Positions 20,928-30,801 of a DNA stretch of 64,000 nt are shown in pieces (positions within the stretch are counted from its first letter, which is position 1; the number at the start of each line of letters is the position of its first letter). Location of the stretch: contig OX031059.1 in the NCBI GenBank assembly GCA_943736015.1, positions 57,051,159 to 57,115,158 on the forward strand, given 5' to 3'. Both the position numbers and the translations under genes were made by a program. The notes beneath the pieces were generated by a model, which saw only the letters and a program-made list of their open reading frames with translations, was not told where the DNA came from and did not search any database. The stretch comes from Tridacna crocea. Lineage: Eukaryota > Mollusca > Bivalvia > Cardiida > Cardiidae.

Positions 20928-21095
20928 GGACAAAATTTTAGACTGGTCGGAATTGTAAGGAGTTGCAGTCCATTCATAATGTATAATGTGTGTTAAGGCC
21001 TAAGGGGTAGAAAACTTTGTTAGAAAATGAGAATTATTTATGAAAAAGAAAAAGTAACACTTTCTTAGGGTCATATGAACAAGGTTTTCCAAATT
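20928..21095 (-). mobile_element. hp-A relic
   Basis: Arm GGACAAAATTTTAGACTGGTCGG, then GGGGTAGAAAACTTTGTTAGAAAA and CACTTTCTTAGGGTCAT. The hairpin second half is lost. Confidence 0.6.
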
Positions 21096-21126
21096 TTTTT
21101 TTGCCTGTTTGATTTTGATTCTTTCT

Positions 21127-21354
21127 TCATGACAGAGCAGCCAGTGGTGAACGAATTTGTTTACTGACATTGTAGACATGATATTTTACATAGCATGACT
21201 TTTTGCAAGCATCGTATTTGAGAAAGCTAGAAAATTCAGGGTCAGAAAGCCAATAGTTCTTAAATAATCGTTTTGCAACTTTCGAAGGCGTGCCAAGTTG
21301 GCTAGATTCACTTTCATTAAGGGAGGCATTGGCTTTACTTTTTCTCACAGACAT
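21127..21354 (-). CDS. possible transposase-like N-terminal fragment
   Basis: A 75-codon frame from a true ATG (21352-21354). It begins MSVRKSKANASL and contains FKNYWLSDPEFSSFLKYD followed by a Cys/Lys/Tyr-rich stretch ending in VYNVSKQIRS. A W-L-x-D-P-E-F block followed by a cysteine-bearing segment is the layout I associate with N-termini of hAT-related proteins in animals. Here the expected CxxC pair is incomplete and a stop follows at once. It lies between hAT-like ends at 20797 and 22693. A relic or single exon is likely; an unrelated host exon is possible. Confidence 0.35.
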   Translation of the reverse strand: MSVRKSKANASLNESESSQLGTPSKVAKRLFKNYWLSDPEFSSFLKYDACKKSCYVKYHVYNVSKQIRSPLAALS

Positions 21355-22384
21355 TAACGTAGCGATCCATTTTTACAGACATGTAGAAAGAAAGAGCTAA
21401 AAAGTTACCTATTTATGACCTATCAAATTGACAGCATTTGCAGCAGGCAAATACCGGTAGATAACCGCTCAAAGGCTGTAACTAATGTTTAAAGATACAT
21501 GTATATAAAAGAAATATATAGTCTGTCAAATGTAGAAAAGCTTACTTCCAGCATTTTCTCATATTGCCACGATGTTTTCAACTTTCTATTGATAAGTTAG
21601 ACCCAGTTTCAGAGTGCGAGAGACATCGAAAATACAGCTGTCTGATTAGCGTTTGTCTTTGATTAATATCGGATAAATCGTAAATAAAACCATCATTCAA
21701 CAACTAAATCTAACACCTAATTTACTTTCAAAGCCTTGTAGATATGCGGTTCACAGCCCAATCAAGGAAATACTACAAAATCAACAGAGTACTTAGATCA
21801 ATCTAGAATAAAAAAAAATAACTTTTTTTTTTATTTTATCTTTTAGTTAGTGTCATAGAATATATTCGATTTCATCCAAACGCTGTTGCAGTGACGAGCT
21901 ACCATTTTGAAGTTGAATCATGTGACTTCACTAAATTCGCCGAAATCTTTGTAACGTGATACTACATTGGCGCCAAATTATAGTCACATGATCTGATCGT
22001 TTGGAAAACTGCGAGTAGAGTCTAATAACTAATTAGGATGGAGTAAATGGTGATAAGCAAGTAGGTACCGATTCCATGGTTTTTAAAACTGGGATATTTG
22101 AAACTTTGGAAATAAAAGTTGACGAAGATATCCGGGGTAGGACTTCCACTTTCATATAGTTACTAAATTTAGCAAACCGTGTTTCAAAAATAGAGGTCCG
22201 ACAAACACTGATAGGTGGCGCTGATATTTGTCAACAATATGGGTTATCCCATGGTGTTGTAAATGTTAATTAACAATGACTTGTCAATCAGAATCTCGGT
22301 ATGTTGTAAACTAATTAAACTCGCTGATTGGGCACTTACTAAATCGGGTATGGCACACGCTGATTTGGTACATTAGACACAGGA
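21355..22384. other. no gene recognised; one MITE hairpin relic
   Basis: About 1 kb of mostly unique sequence. A half hairpin (ACTTCCAGCATTTTCTCATATTG, about 21545-21580) is the only recognised repeat. An A9/T9 inverted run lies near 21810-21832. Confidence 0.5.
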
Positions 22385-22693
22385 CGCTTTGTCAATGGAC
22401 GCGAGGCGACTTCCCGACTTTTTCAGGCGACTTTGACTTCGCTTTTCTTGGCAAAATGAGCGAAGTTTTTTGAAATCAGGCGACTTCTTCGCCCAAGTCG
22501 CCCACTCGACCGAGGCCTGCATTGAACTCGCTTAGCTCGCAGACGCTTACGAGAATGAATTTCAAAAGAATTTCTTTTTGGGGCCAGCTTGTAAAAAGTT
22601 GTCGCCACGCATTTTCGCCAAATGAAAAAATCTTGCGCCAAATTTTTATTTTTGTCGCAAATGGCGACAATGGCGATCGGCAGCGCGAACCCT
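22385..22693. mobile_element. hAT-like terminal segment (GCGAACCCTG)
   Basis: GC-richer than its surroundings, with AGGCGACTT repeated (about 22402, 22424, 22478) and imperfect palindromes of GGCGACAA/TTGTCGCC. Ends AGCGCGAACCCTG. The motif AAAAAGTTGTCGCCAC..TTTTCGCCAAATGAAAA is shared in direct orientation with 20812-20850. Confidence 0.5.
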
Positions 22694-22724
22694 GCTTTTT
22701 AGTGCAAGGTACAAATAGTTTCTC

Positions 22725-22955
22725 TTAGCCCTGTCTTTACAAAATCCTGAGTTTTAATGACCTAGAGAAAGAAGTATTTTGAAAACATTGAAAGAAAAGA
22801 AGAAAATGTTGGTAGCAAGCACTTTTTTCTGCTGACAGTCTTTTTCCATCTAATCAAAGAACAAGTCCATTGTTTGAGCTACACTGAAATGGTTTTGTTT
22901 GAAAATGTTTTCAATTTGGACAATTCTGTTTTTTTTGTTGTCCAGTAAAGAGTTA
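22725..22955 (+). mobile_element. hp-A MITE, old
   Basis: Left flank TTAG, right TTAA 22952-22955. The left arm (TTTTAATGACCTAGAGAAAG) is clear; the hairpin has largely lost pairing. Confidence 0.75.
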
Positions 22956-23123
22956 ATGAAGAATTTTGTCAAATGCAGACTTTTGAAACATATTTTTCTA
23001 TTTTCTCTTTTCATGTGATGTTCACCCTGTTAGGTAAGTGTTTTGATTCATTCCTTTTGTCCATTTCGTTAATGTGACACTGTACTGCCAGTTTGGGTAC
23101 AACAGCCATTTTCAATTGATTGT

Positions 23124-23347
23124 TTAACTCTTACCAAACAACAAAATTTAAGGTTTGTCCAAATTGAAAGCATTTGCAGACGACAAAAATGAACTGAAAA
23201 TTTGAAATTTGCTTTGTGAAGGGTAGCAAACATTGTGGGAAAAGGAGAAAATGTTGGTTACCAGCATTTTCTCCTTTTCCCACAATGTTTTCCGAAGGCA
23301 TCTTCTGGAGGGTCGTCAAAAGTAGGGATCGTGTGGTAATGGGTTAA
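23124..23347 (-). mobile_element. hp-A MITE, intact
   Basis: TTAA 23124-23127 and 23344-23347. Hairpin near perfect (one change, ATGTTGGTTACC). End GTGTGGTAATGGG. Confidence 0.93.
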
Positions 23348-23414
23348 CAGCTGACCAGTGTACTGCTGTGGAATAAGTTTGAAAAAGTAATATACAAGTG
23401 ATATATCCATAATC

Positions 23415-24938
23415 TGCAAGTGCACTTCCTCCTGCAAACAACTAACTGCACTTTCTCCTGCAAACAACTATGTGCACTTCCTCCTGCAAACAACTGAGTG
23501 CACTTTCTCCTGCAAACAACTAACTACACTTTCTCCTGCAAACAACTATGTGCACTTCCTCCTGCAAACAACTGAGTGCACTTTCTCCTGCAAACAACTA
23601 ACTACACTTTCTCCTGCAAACAACTATGTGCACTTCCTCCTGCAAACAACTGAGTGCACTTTCTCCTGCAAACAACTAACTACACTTTCTCCTGCAAACA
23701 ACTATGTGCACTTCCCCATGCAAACAACTAAGTGCTCTTCCTCCTGCAAACAACTAAGTGCACTTCCTCCTGCAAACAACTAAGTGCTCTTCCTCCTGCA
23801 AACAACTAAGTGCACTTCCTCCTGCAAACAACTAACTGCACTTCCTCCTGCAAACAACTAAGTGCTCTTCCTCTGGCAAACAAATAAGTGCACTTCCCAT
23901 GCAAACAACTAACTGCAGTTCCTCCTGCAAACAACTAAGTGCCCTTCCTCTGGCAAACAAATAACTGCACTTCCTCCTGCAAACAGTTAAGTGCACTTCC
24001 ATTGGCAAACAAATAAGTGCACTTCCCATGCAAACAATTAACTGCACTTCCTCTGGCAAACAACTCACTGCACTTCCTCCTGCAAACAACTAAGTGCACT
24101 TCCTCTGGCAAACAAATAAGTGCACTTTCTCCTGCAAACAACTAACTGCACTTCCTCCTGCAAACAACTAACTGCACTTCCTCCTGCAAACAACTAACTT
24201 CACTTCCTCCTGCAAACAACTAAGTGCTCTTCCTCTGGCAAACAAATAAGTGCACTTCCCATGCAAACAACAAACTGCAGTTCCTCCTGCAAACCCTTAA
24301 GTGCACTTCCTCCTGCAAACAACTAAGTGCTCTTCCTCCTGCAAACAACTAACTGCACTTCCTCCTGCAAACAACTAACTGCACTTCCTCCTGCAAACAA
24401 CTAACTTCACTTCCTCCTGCAAACAACTAAGTGCTCTTCCTCTGGCAAACAAATAAGTGCAAACAACAAACTGCAGTTCCTCCTGCAAACCCTTAAGTGC
24501 ACTTCCTCCTGCAAACAACTAAGTGCTCTTCCTCCTGCAAACAACTAACTGCACTTCCTCCTGCAAACAACTAAGTGCACTTCCTCTGACAAACAACTAA
24601 CTGCACTTCCTCCTGCAAACAACTAAGTGCACTTCCTCTGGCAAACAAATAAGTGCACTTCCCATGCAAACAACTAACTGCAGTTCTTCCTGCAAACAAC
24701 TAAGTGCACTTCATCCAGCAAACAACTAAGTGCACTTCCTCTTGCAAATAACTAAGTCCACTTCCTCCTGCAAACAACTAAGTGCACTTCCTCCTGCAAA
24801 CAACTGAGTGCACTTCCAATGCAAACAACTGAGTGCACTTCCTCCAGCAAACAACTGAGTGCACTTCCTCCAGCAAACAACTAAGTGCACTATCTCTTGC
24901 AAACAATTAAGTGTATTTTCTCCTGCATACAACGAAGA
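23415..24938. repeat. 26-bp minisatellite, ~58 units
   Basis: The unit is TGCACTTCCTCCTGCAAACAACTAAG with variants (CTCTGGC, CCATGC, TTTCTCC). A 78-bp three-unit higher-order repeat runs at 23466-23710. An eight-unit block ending at AAACCCTTAAG (24291) recurs ending at 24487, with an 11-bp deletion. Because 78 is divisible by three, a 103-codon frame stays open in the first part. It is a repeat shadow, not a gene. Confidence 0.95.
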
Positions 24939-25072
24939 GCTTCCTTTCCGACAGAAGACCACTTCCAAAAAAAATTTTCAAGGTCATCTGCTCAAACTTC
25001 TTTCAACTGTAAATGAGAAAGTTCCCTCGTTGATTGTGAATCACCATATAGGTTTGGAGTCACCATGAATCT

Positions 25073-25280
25073 GAACTCTTTATCAAACATTTCTGAAGTT
25101 TAATCCTCAGGAAGGGTATCTTGGAAACATTGCATAAAAAGAGTAAATGCTAGAATTAATAGTGCAATTTTCTCATTTTCATATGGTGTTTTCTATCCTT
25201 TCAGACTTTGGTCTTAATTATGTCCTTTCTAACATCATTCAATTTGAACAGTTGTAAAATTTTGCTGTCGGGTAAATAGG
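25073..25280 (+). mobile_element. hp-A MITE, old
   Basis: Starts AACTCTTTATCAAACATTTC. Hairpin eroded (GAGTAAATGCTAGAATTAATAG). Right end TTTTGCTGTCGGGTAAATAGG. Confidence 0.65.
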
Positions 25281-25347
25281 TAATCATTGGCCTATAGAAA
25301 TAAAAATTCTAGGTACGGATACATTTAGTTAAGTAAAATTTGGACAC

Positions 25348-25564
25348 TTGACTCTTTACCAAACAACAAAATTTTAGACTGGTCGAAATTGAAAGCCGTT
25401 GCAGACAAAAAAATAAACTTTAATCAAAAACTGAAATTTGTTTTCAGCAGGGTAGAAAATATTGGAGAAAATGCTGGTTTCAACCATTTTCTCCTTTTCC
25501 CACCATGTTTTCAAAAGGTTTCTCAGGGTTGTAAAAACAAGGGATTGTTTGGTAAAGGGGTTAA
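25348..25564 (-). mobile_element. hp-A MITE
   Basis: Left TTGA 25348-25351, right TTAA 25561-25564. The first hairpin half lost GTGGGAAAA (ATATTGGAGAAAATGCTGG). Ends CTCTTTACCAAACAAC and GTTTGGTAAAGGGG. Confidence 0.9.
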
Positions 25565-25758
25565 AAGACAATAAGAAATGCTCCAGTTGAGTAGATCAAA
25601 GTGATTGTTTTCATTATATCATTATTTCTCCCTGAACCCCTATTTCAGGCATTTGCTTCATTATACAGGTGAAATTCCTACTCATTGTACTGGTTGCTTT
25701 TGTACGGCTCGGTGGGGGATTGAACATTACAATCATAGCCTTGGTCAGGGACAAAAGC

Positions 25759-26029
25759 AAGCCAAAGGTAACGATCCACTATGCTATTCTTCCCTTGACG
25801 GATCGAGCTTGATTTCGACATCCCCCCATACGCATTTTCATTGATTGCAGCTAGCTCTAACTACAGGAATCAAATTGCTCTTAGCATTTCATCTTTGATG
25901 AAAAAAGGAAAAAGGTCAGGACCTTTAGGATAAAAAAAGAATTATAGGTAAAAATGGATAACACGAAATTGAGCTTGATTCGCCAAGGTAAGATCCACAT
26001 ACTGATCGTAACCATGGCTCACGAAGATG
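25759..26029. mobile_element. MULE-like TIR element, copy 1
   Basis: Long imperfect inverted repeats: AGCCAAAGGTAACGATCCAC near 25760 against GATCGTAACCATGGCTCACG near 26004, ending CACGAAGATG at 26029. It is flanked by an exact 18-bp direct repeat, TTGGTCAGGGACAAAAGC (25741-25758 and 26030-26047). Related along its length to 49745-50146, sharing CAGCTAGCTCTAACTAC-type and TTAGCATTTCATCTTTGAT-type blocks. No coding capacity. Confidence 0.7.
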
Positions 26030-26274
26030 TTGGTCAGGGACAAAAGCTAAAATGATGCAGGCAAATAGGACACTTTATATACAAGCATAACCAAACATTA
26101 TTTTCACTGTACCACCCTCACACACTTTTATTCTTCTGCAAACAGATTATAGGGATCAGCAAATTAAATGATGCTGAACTCTCTTTTTTTAAAAACTGGA
26201 AAGTTGCATTGTTTGATTCCATAACAGGAAACACCGTGAGACACAAAAGCTTGGACAATAAATAACAGTTCATC

Positions 26275-26605
26275 ATAAAGTACAGCATCTAAGCGACTCT
26301 GAAGAAGGTTGTTGAAATCATAGAAGGGAAAAGAGAAAATGCTGGTAATCTGGGCCGGTATTCACCAACCATTCTTAAGAATGTTCTTTGTCTTATTTTC
26401 CAGAATTTTCTACATTTGTAAGTAACACAACTTCTGATTGGCTAAACCATTCGGTTTAGCCAATCAGAAGTTGTGTTACTTACAAATTTTGAAAACCTTG
26501 GAGAATAAGACTGAGAATATTCTCAAGAATGGTTGGTGAATACAGGCCAAGGTCTCCTTTTCCTACAATGTTTTCTACCCTTCCAAATACAAATCTTACC
26601 ATTTG
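26275..26605 (+). mobile_element. hp-A MITE interrupted by F element
   Basis: The left part ends GAGAAAATGCTGGTAAT at about 26350; the right part resumes CTCCTTTTCCTACAATGTTTT at about 26554 and runs to TACCATTTGAGG, where a SINE follows. The insertion sits near the tip of the hairpin. Confidence 0.8.
26353..26548. mobile_element. F-type CCAAT foldback, intact
   Basis: TIRs GGCCGGTATTCACCAACCAT / ATGGTTGGTGAATACAGGCC extend about 36 bp. The central palindrome ACTTCTGATTGGCTAAACC / GGTTTAGCCAATCAGAAGT includes a CCAAT/ATTGG pair. Nested in an hp-A hairpin. Confidence 0.92.
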
Positions 26606-26815
26606 AGGGTTCTGTGTGGATCAGTGGTAAAGTGACCGCCTGACAACCTGGAGATCCTGGGTTCAAGCCATCTTGGATCAATGGGTTTTTATCGTGGGAG
26701 TCTCCTTGGGCAAAACATTTCAAAGGGTCAGCCTAGTAGTCGGGTAAAACCCAGGAAATACCTGAATATATAAGCTGTTGCCATGCTATGACTGAAATAA
26801 TATTTAAAGGGCCGT
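26605..26815 (+). mobile_element. tRNA-derived SINE
   Basis: A-box-like TGGATCAGTGGTAAAG and B-box GGGTTCAAGCC are spaced as in pol III promoters. A non-tRNA body follows and ends GGGCCGTAAAACAACA, a tail reminiscent of bivalve SINEs. It is inserted in the right arm of an hp-A copy. It is not a functional tRNA because there is no complete cloverleaf. Confidence 0.75.
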
Positions 26816-27272
26816 AAAACAACATTTCAATCGATCGGCCACCATTTCATCCTATTAGTTCTACAAACGCTTCCATTTTAGATGGGTAGGACATGTTACA
26901 ACGTATAGAAGTCAGTAAGGGGGTTGACCTTGTGTGCTATAGGACACTAATTAATGTACTGATACAACTGAAAGTAGAGGGAGGAAAAAATTCCAGTTTT
27001 TATTGCTTAGTAAATTTGCTGTAGGAAATAATGTTTGTCAGTTCAATTAACAGATGCTGCGAAACCTTGTTTGAATATAATAATTATCTGTTATCCCTCC
27101 AGAGACTTCCAGATAACTGGAGATATGCTTGCCCTAACAGCTTCTGTTCATTACAACAGAGCCCCAGTTGCTCAGGTGACAGGGTGCTTGAAACCCAGGT
27201 CACAAACCAAAGCTTGACCAAATTCTGTCTGAAAGTTGGTGTCGGTCTTTGCCTCTCACTTCTGCACATTGG
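26816..27272. other. no recognisable feature
   Basis: About 460 bp. Overlapping open frames on both strands near 27031-27386 cancel one another as evidence for coding. Confidence 0.45.
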
Positions 27273-27500
27273 TGATCTCTTTACTAAACAACATTTTGAG
27301 ACTTGTCCAAATCCAACATGGTTGCAGATGACAAAATAAGCATGGCTTAAATTGTTGGACTTAATCACGGAAATCAAGAAAAACATTGCGAGAATAGAAA
27401 AAATTGCTGGTTACAAGCATTTCCCTCTTTTTTCCCTCATGTTTCAAAGGCCTCTTGATTAGGATATTAATTCCCAGAAATGTATGGTAAGGAGTTTATA
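27273..27500 (-). mobile_element. hp-A MITE, decayed
   Basis: CTCTTTACTAAACAACATTTT start; hairpin eroded (GAAAAAATTGCTGGTTACAAGC). Ends TGTATGGTAAGGAG. Confidence 0.75.
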
Positions 27501-27547
27501 ATGCTTATGTGGGAAAACAGCCGATGCTCTGGTTGTCACAATATAAT

Positions 27548-27758
27548 TTAACTCTTTACCAAACAACAAAATTTTAGACTAGTCAAAATTGAAAACATTT
27601 GCAGATTACAAAATAAATGTATTTCAAAAATTGAAATTGTTACCATCAGGGTAGAAAACATTGTCGGAAAAGAAAATGCTGGTTGCCAGCATTTTCTTCT
27701 CTTCCCACAATATTTTCTAAAGGTGTCTTTTCTAAGGGATTATTTGGTAAAAGGTTAA
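27548..27758 (-). mobile_element. hp-A MITE
   Basis: TTAA 27548-27551 and 27755-27758. Hairpin shortened (GTCGGAAAAGAAAATGCTGG) but still paired at its tip. End ATTTGGTAAAAGG. Confidence 0.92.
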
Positions 27759-28009
27759 AGAATCTTGAAAACAGTGTTTTGTGAATGTGTATGAATTAAA
27801 CGATACCATCCTAACGCTTCCTGTGCAAAATGGAATGAAATTTCTTATTAGTTTACTAGTTGATAAATAGGGATTTATGCTGATATAATATTTTTGCACA
27901 TTTCTAACCAACCAGAAATTCCCTTGGTGTCTATCTTGAAATTATTTGTTGATATTTTTGTTATATTTCAGGAAAGGGACCATGATATATCCTCTTCTTG
28001 AGATATGTA

Positions 28010-28203
28010 ACGTTTAATTATAAAATGAACACAAGCTTACACAAGCTTTCGGCGGTACAACCGCCTTCTTCAAATGTGATCCTGTGATAGAATGCCTGCA
28101 GTAATGTTCAACTGAACATTACTGCAGGTATTCTATCACAGGATCACACTTGAAGAAAGCGGTTATACCGCCGAAAGCTTGTGTTCATTTTATAATTAAA
28201 CGT
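28010..28203. repeat. large palindrome with hammerhead-like arms
   Basis: ACGTTTAATTATAAAATGAA at the left and TTCATTTTATAATTAAACGT at the right begin arms of about 90 bp meeting near ATGTTCA/TGAACAT at 28109-28122. Each arm, read toward the end, contains TTGAAGAA, then a GGCGG/CCGCC-type stem, GAAA, and GCTTGTG. The left arm has 9 extra bases (ACACAAGCT). TCAGGAAAGGGA occurs at 27968-27979 and 28203-28214 and may be a 12-bp target duplication. Confidence 0.85.
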
Positions 28204-28214
28204 CAGGAAAGGGA

Positions 28215-28754
28215 GATAATTATAGTCTCCTTTTGCAATGAGAATAGAGTGGTCTTAGATTTATAAATGATAATTCTAGGAAGGAAAAAATGGAAAAAAT
28301 AGTACAACAAAACTCCTCATTTTTAATCATAAGCAACTCGTTTGGGATAATATTACAGTGGAAATGGCTGTTTTCCATTAGAATGGTACTGCCTTAAGCC
28401 ATAAGTCGTTGTTGAACTGCACACACAGTTTTCTCAGGCAGCAAGTTGCGAGAATTGCTGTTTCTTCAGTCTATTGAAGAGTTTGAAATTGTGAAAAAGA
28501 TATTTTTCACTGCTTGTAACCAGGAAGTATCGAAACATATTGCACCTTTATTTCTCGATAAACTACCAAAAATCATGAAGTGAAATTAACTTCTTCACCT
28601 TAATAGGTTAATAATTAGAGTGTGAATTCTAATAAGAGTGTAAACAATAATACCCCTATAGGTTTTTGTGAATAAATTGATATACCCAATATGATTTTTT
28701 TTTTTACACATTTAGAATTGATATGACTTTTGAAAACTTTACCATAACGTATGT
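28215..28754. other. no recognisable feature
   Basis: About 540 bp of AT-rich unique sequence with a T11 tract near 28697. Confidence 0.45.
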
Positions 28755-28982
28755 TTAACTCTACCAAACAACAAAAATTTCAGCTTGTCCAACTTAAAGG
28801 ATTTGCAGACGTCAAATTAAATGCAACTGAAATTATCATTTTTATCTTTGATGGGGAAGAAAACACTCTGGGAAAAGGAGAAAATGCTGGTTACCAGCAT
28901 TTTCTCCTTTTCCCAAAATGTTTTCAAAAGCCTTCACCTACAGGGTTGTAAAAACTTTAGATTGTCAGTGGTACTGGGTTAT
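28755..28982 (-). mobile_element. hp-A MITE
   Basis: TTAA 28755-28758; right flank TTAT. Hairpin perfect at its tip (AAATGCTGGTTACCAGCATTT) with one change toward the base (CACTCTGGG). Confidence 0.9.
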
Positions 28983-29335
28983 CAGACCCAAGCAGGAAGA
29001 TTTATAGTTTTACATACAAGAGAAGAATCTTCTTCCTTGAATAAGGTGATACCTATTCTTGTTCTCACATGCGTTTTTATGATGGATGGAACTTGAAAGG
29101 AAAAATATCATCTATTGTCAATGCTCTCCAGACATCTAGTCATACATTTATACAGGACTTTGTAAATGGACCTCTGCAAGATTACATGTTTCTGAGGATA
29201 AGTTTAGATTATGGTGCTTTCAGAAGGAAGCAAAATCTATAATTATTGTAATTACATGTTTGTAGGAATGGTATTCTTTCTTATTCATTATCTACTCTCA
29301 CTGCATCTTGTTGTTGTGAGTAGGAACCATAATCC
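28983..29335. other. no recognisable feature
   Basis: About 350 bp spacer; nothing recognised. Confidence 0.4.
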
Positions 29336-29779
29336 TTAAATCTTTACCACACGACAAAAAAATAGACTGGTCTACGATGAAAGCATTTGCAGACGACATT
29401 TAACTCAGTACCAAACAACAAAATTTTAGGCTTGTCCAAATCGAAAGCATTTGCAGACGACAAAATAAAAGTGACAGAAAATTTGAAATTTGTTTCGTAT
29501 AGGGTAGAAAACTTTGTTGGAAAAGGAGAAAATGCTGGTTACCAGCATTTTCTCCTTTTCCCACAATGTTTTCCAAAGGTTCTGTCTCAGGGTCGTCAAC
29601 AGTTGGGATTGTGTGGTAATAGGTAAAAATGTAGTTGAAATGATGGCATTTGTCTTTCATAGAGTAGAAAACATTATTGGAAAAAGAAGTAACAGGTACT
29701 ATCTCCTTTTCCAACAATGTTTTCAAAAGGCCTTTATCTCAGGGTTGTTAAAACTTGGGATTGTGTAATTAGGTATTAA
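29336..29779 (-). mobile_element. hp-A MITE, outer member of a nested pair
   Basis: The first arm (29336-29399) ends GCATTTGCAGACGACAT. The rest resumes at 29628 with ATGTAGTTGAAATGATGGC and runs through a hairpin (AAAACATTATTGGAAAAAG / CTTTTCCAACAATGTTTTC) to TTAA 29776-29779. The break falls exactly on TTAA. Confidence 0.92.
29400..29627 (-). mobile_element. hp-A MITE, inserted in an hp-A copy
   Basis: Left flank TTAA 29400-29403, right flank TAAA 29624-29627. Complete hairpin (one base differs, ACTTTGTTGG). Inserted at a TTAA inside the arm of the older outer copy, in the same orientation. Confidence 0.94.
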
Positions 29780-29807
29780 CTCTCACTTCTAAATAAATGA
29801 ATTCTAG

Positions 29808-30132
29808 AGGCCACATTTTCTGCCTGATACTGTTCAAACTTGGTCAGAATGTTTGTTTTGGTGATGAGTTTGATAATGGGTAAATGTCAGGTCCAAAACT
29901 AGGTCACTTGGTCAAATCTTAAAAAAACCTTTTGTACGCTGTAGAGGCCACATTTTCAGCCCAGTACTGATGAAACTTGGTCGGAATGTTTGTCTTTTTG
30001 ATATCGCAAAAGTGTTAGATAATGGGTAATGTCTGATAAAAAACTAGGTCAATGGGAAACTAGATTGAAAATGGTTCATGTTTGGTCAATAGACTCAGGT
30101 GAGCGATTTCAGGGCCATCATAGCCCTCTTGT
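29808..30132 (+). mobile_element. HINE-like 3' portion
   Basis: Two diverged 145-bp monomers (TCTAGAGGCCACATTTTC; AACTTGGTCAGAATGTTTG), then CTCAGGTGAGCGATTTC and the hairpin AGGGCCATCATAGCCCT (30111-30127, one stem mismatch) and CTTGT. The 5' end is absent. Confidence 0.85.
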
Positions 30133-30207
30133 CTAAGTTTCTAAGTTTTGCTCTAAGTTTTGCCAGTTTTTAGGATCAATCTGCAAAGAATGGTTTTATC
30201 AGGTTCA

Positions 30208-30419
30208 CCAAAGTATTAGATGGGTCCAAATTGCAAGGACTTACAGATGACAAAGATAAATGTTTGCCAAAAATTGAAATTTGCGTAGGGAAGGGGAGAA
30301 AATGTTGTTGGAAAAGGAGAAAATGCTGGTCACCAGCATTTTCTTCTCTGCCAACAATGTTTTCAAAATGTGTGCTTTACAGGATCATTAAAACTTAGGA
30401 TTTTGTGGTAAAGGGTCAA
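30208..30419 (-). mobile_element. hp-A MITE, 5'-truncated
   Basis: Starts in the first arm (GGGTCCAAATTGCAAGGAC). Hairpin nearly intact (GCTGGTCACCAGC). Ends TTGTGGTAAAGGGTCAA. Confidence 0.85.
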
Positions 30420-30801
30420 AGTTGTTCTTTCATCAAAAGGGTTTAATAAAATGAAAGATGCAGCCAGTTTTGAAAATGTTGTGTGCAAGCCATGCAGTTT
30501 ATTGCCAGAACCGTTGATAGTTTCAATACAAAGCGCTGAAATTGCATGTTTCAATTTGTTATGAAGTATTTCTAGGGACTTTGATTAAATAAAACAGCTA
30601 AAAGCTTTTGAATTTCCTGATCTCATCTGCAACTCTGTATGTGAATGTTTGACCCTTCACCACATGAAGAAGTTACAGACTATATTGAAAGCTCCTGCAT
30701 TTCAACATGAATGTACTAATGTCAGAACTTGAATGTTTCCCTCCTCTGCTTGTAATGATGAGTGGACTTAGGGTCTTGACAATTGGTCCATTGCTCTTAT
30801 C
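30420..30801. other. spacer with an hp-A end fragment
   Basis: TTGACCCTTCACCACATGAAG near 30649 resembles an hp-A end. Otherwise nothing recognised. Confidence 0.4.

Noticed and set aside
23415-24938. CRISPR-like regularly spaced repeat
   Set aside because: Units are contiguous without unique spacers, and the window is eukaryotic in character.
23472-24968. Long frames rich in CKQL or CLQEEV repeats, suggesting a repetitive protein
   Set aside because: Direct consequence of the 26/78-bp minisatellite. Both strands are open, variants do not respect codons, and no start context or flanking exon is visible.
26605-26680. Possible tRNA gene
   Set aside because: A- and B-box words are present, but acceptor and anticodon stems cannot be formed and a long SINE body follows. 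The same holds for 33100-33255, 44086-44285, 47269-47528, 51425-51690, 52455-52545 and 62990-63090.
27031-27386. Overlapping frames of about 100 codons on both strands
   Set aside because: Mutually overlapping and antisense to each other, with the 3' part entering an hp-A relic. No motif in either.
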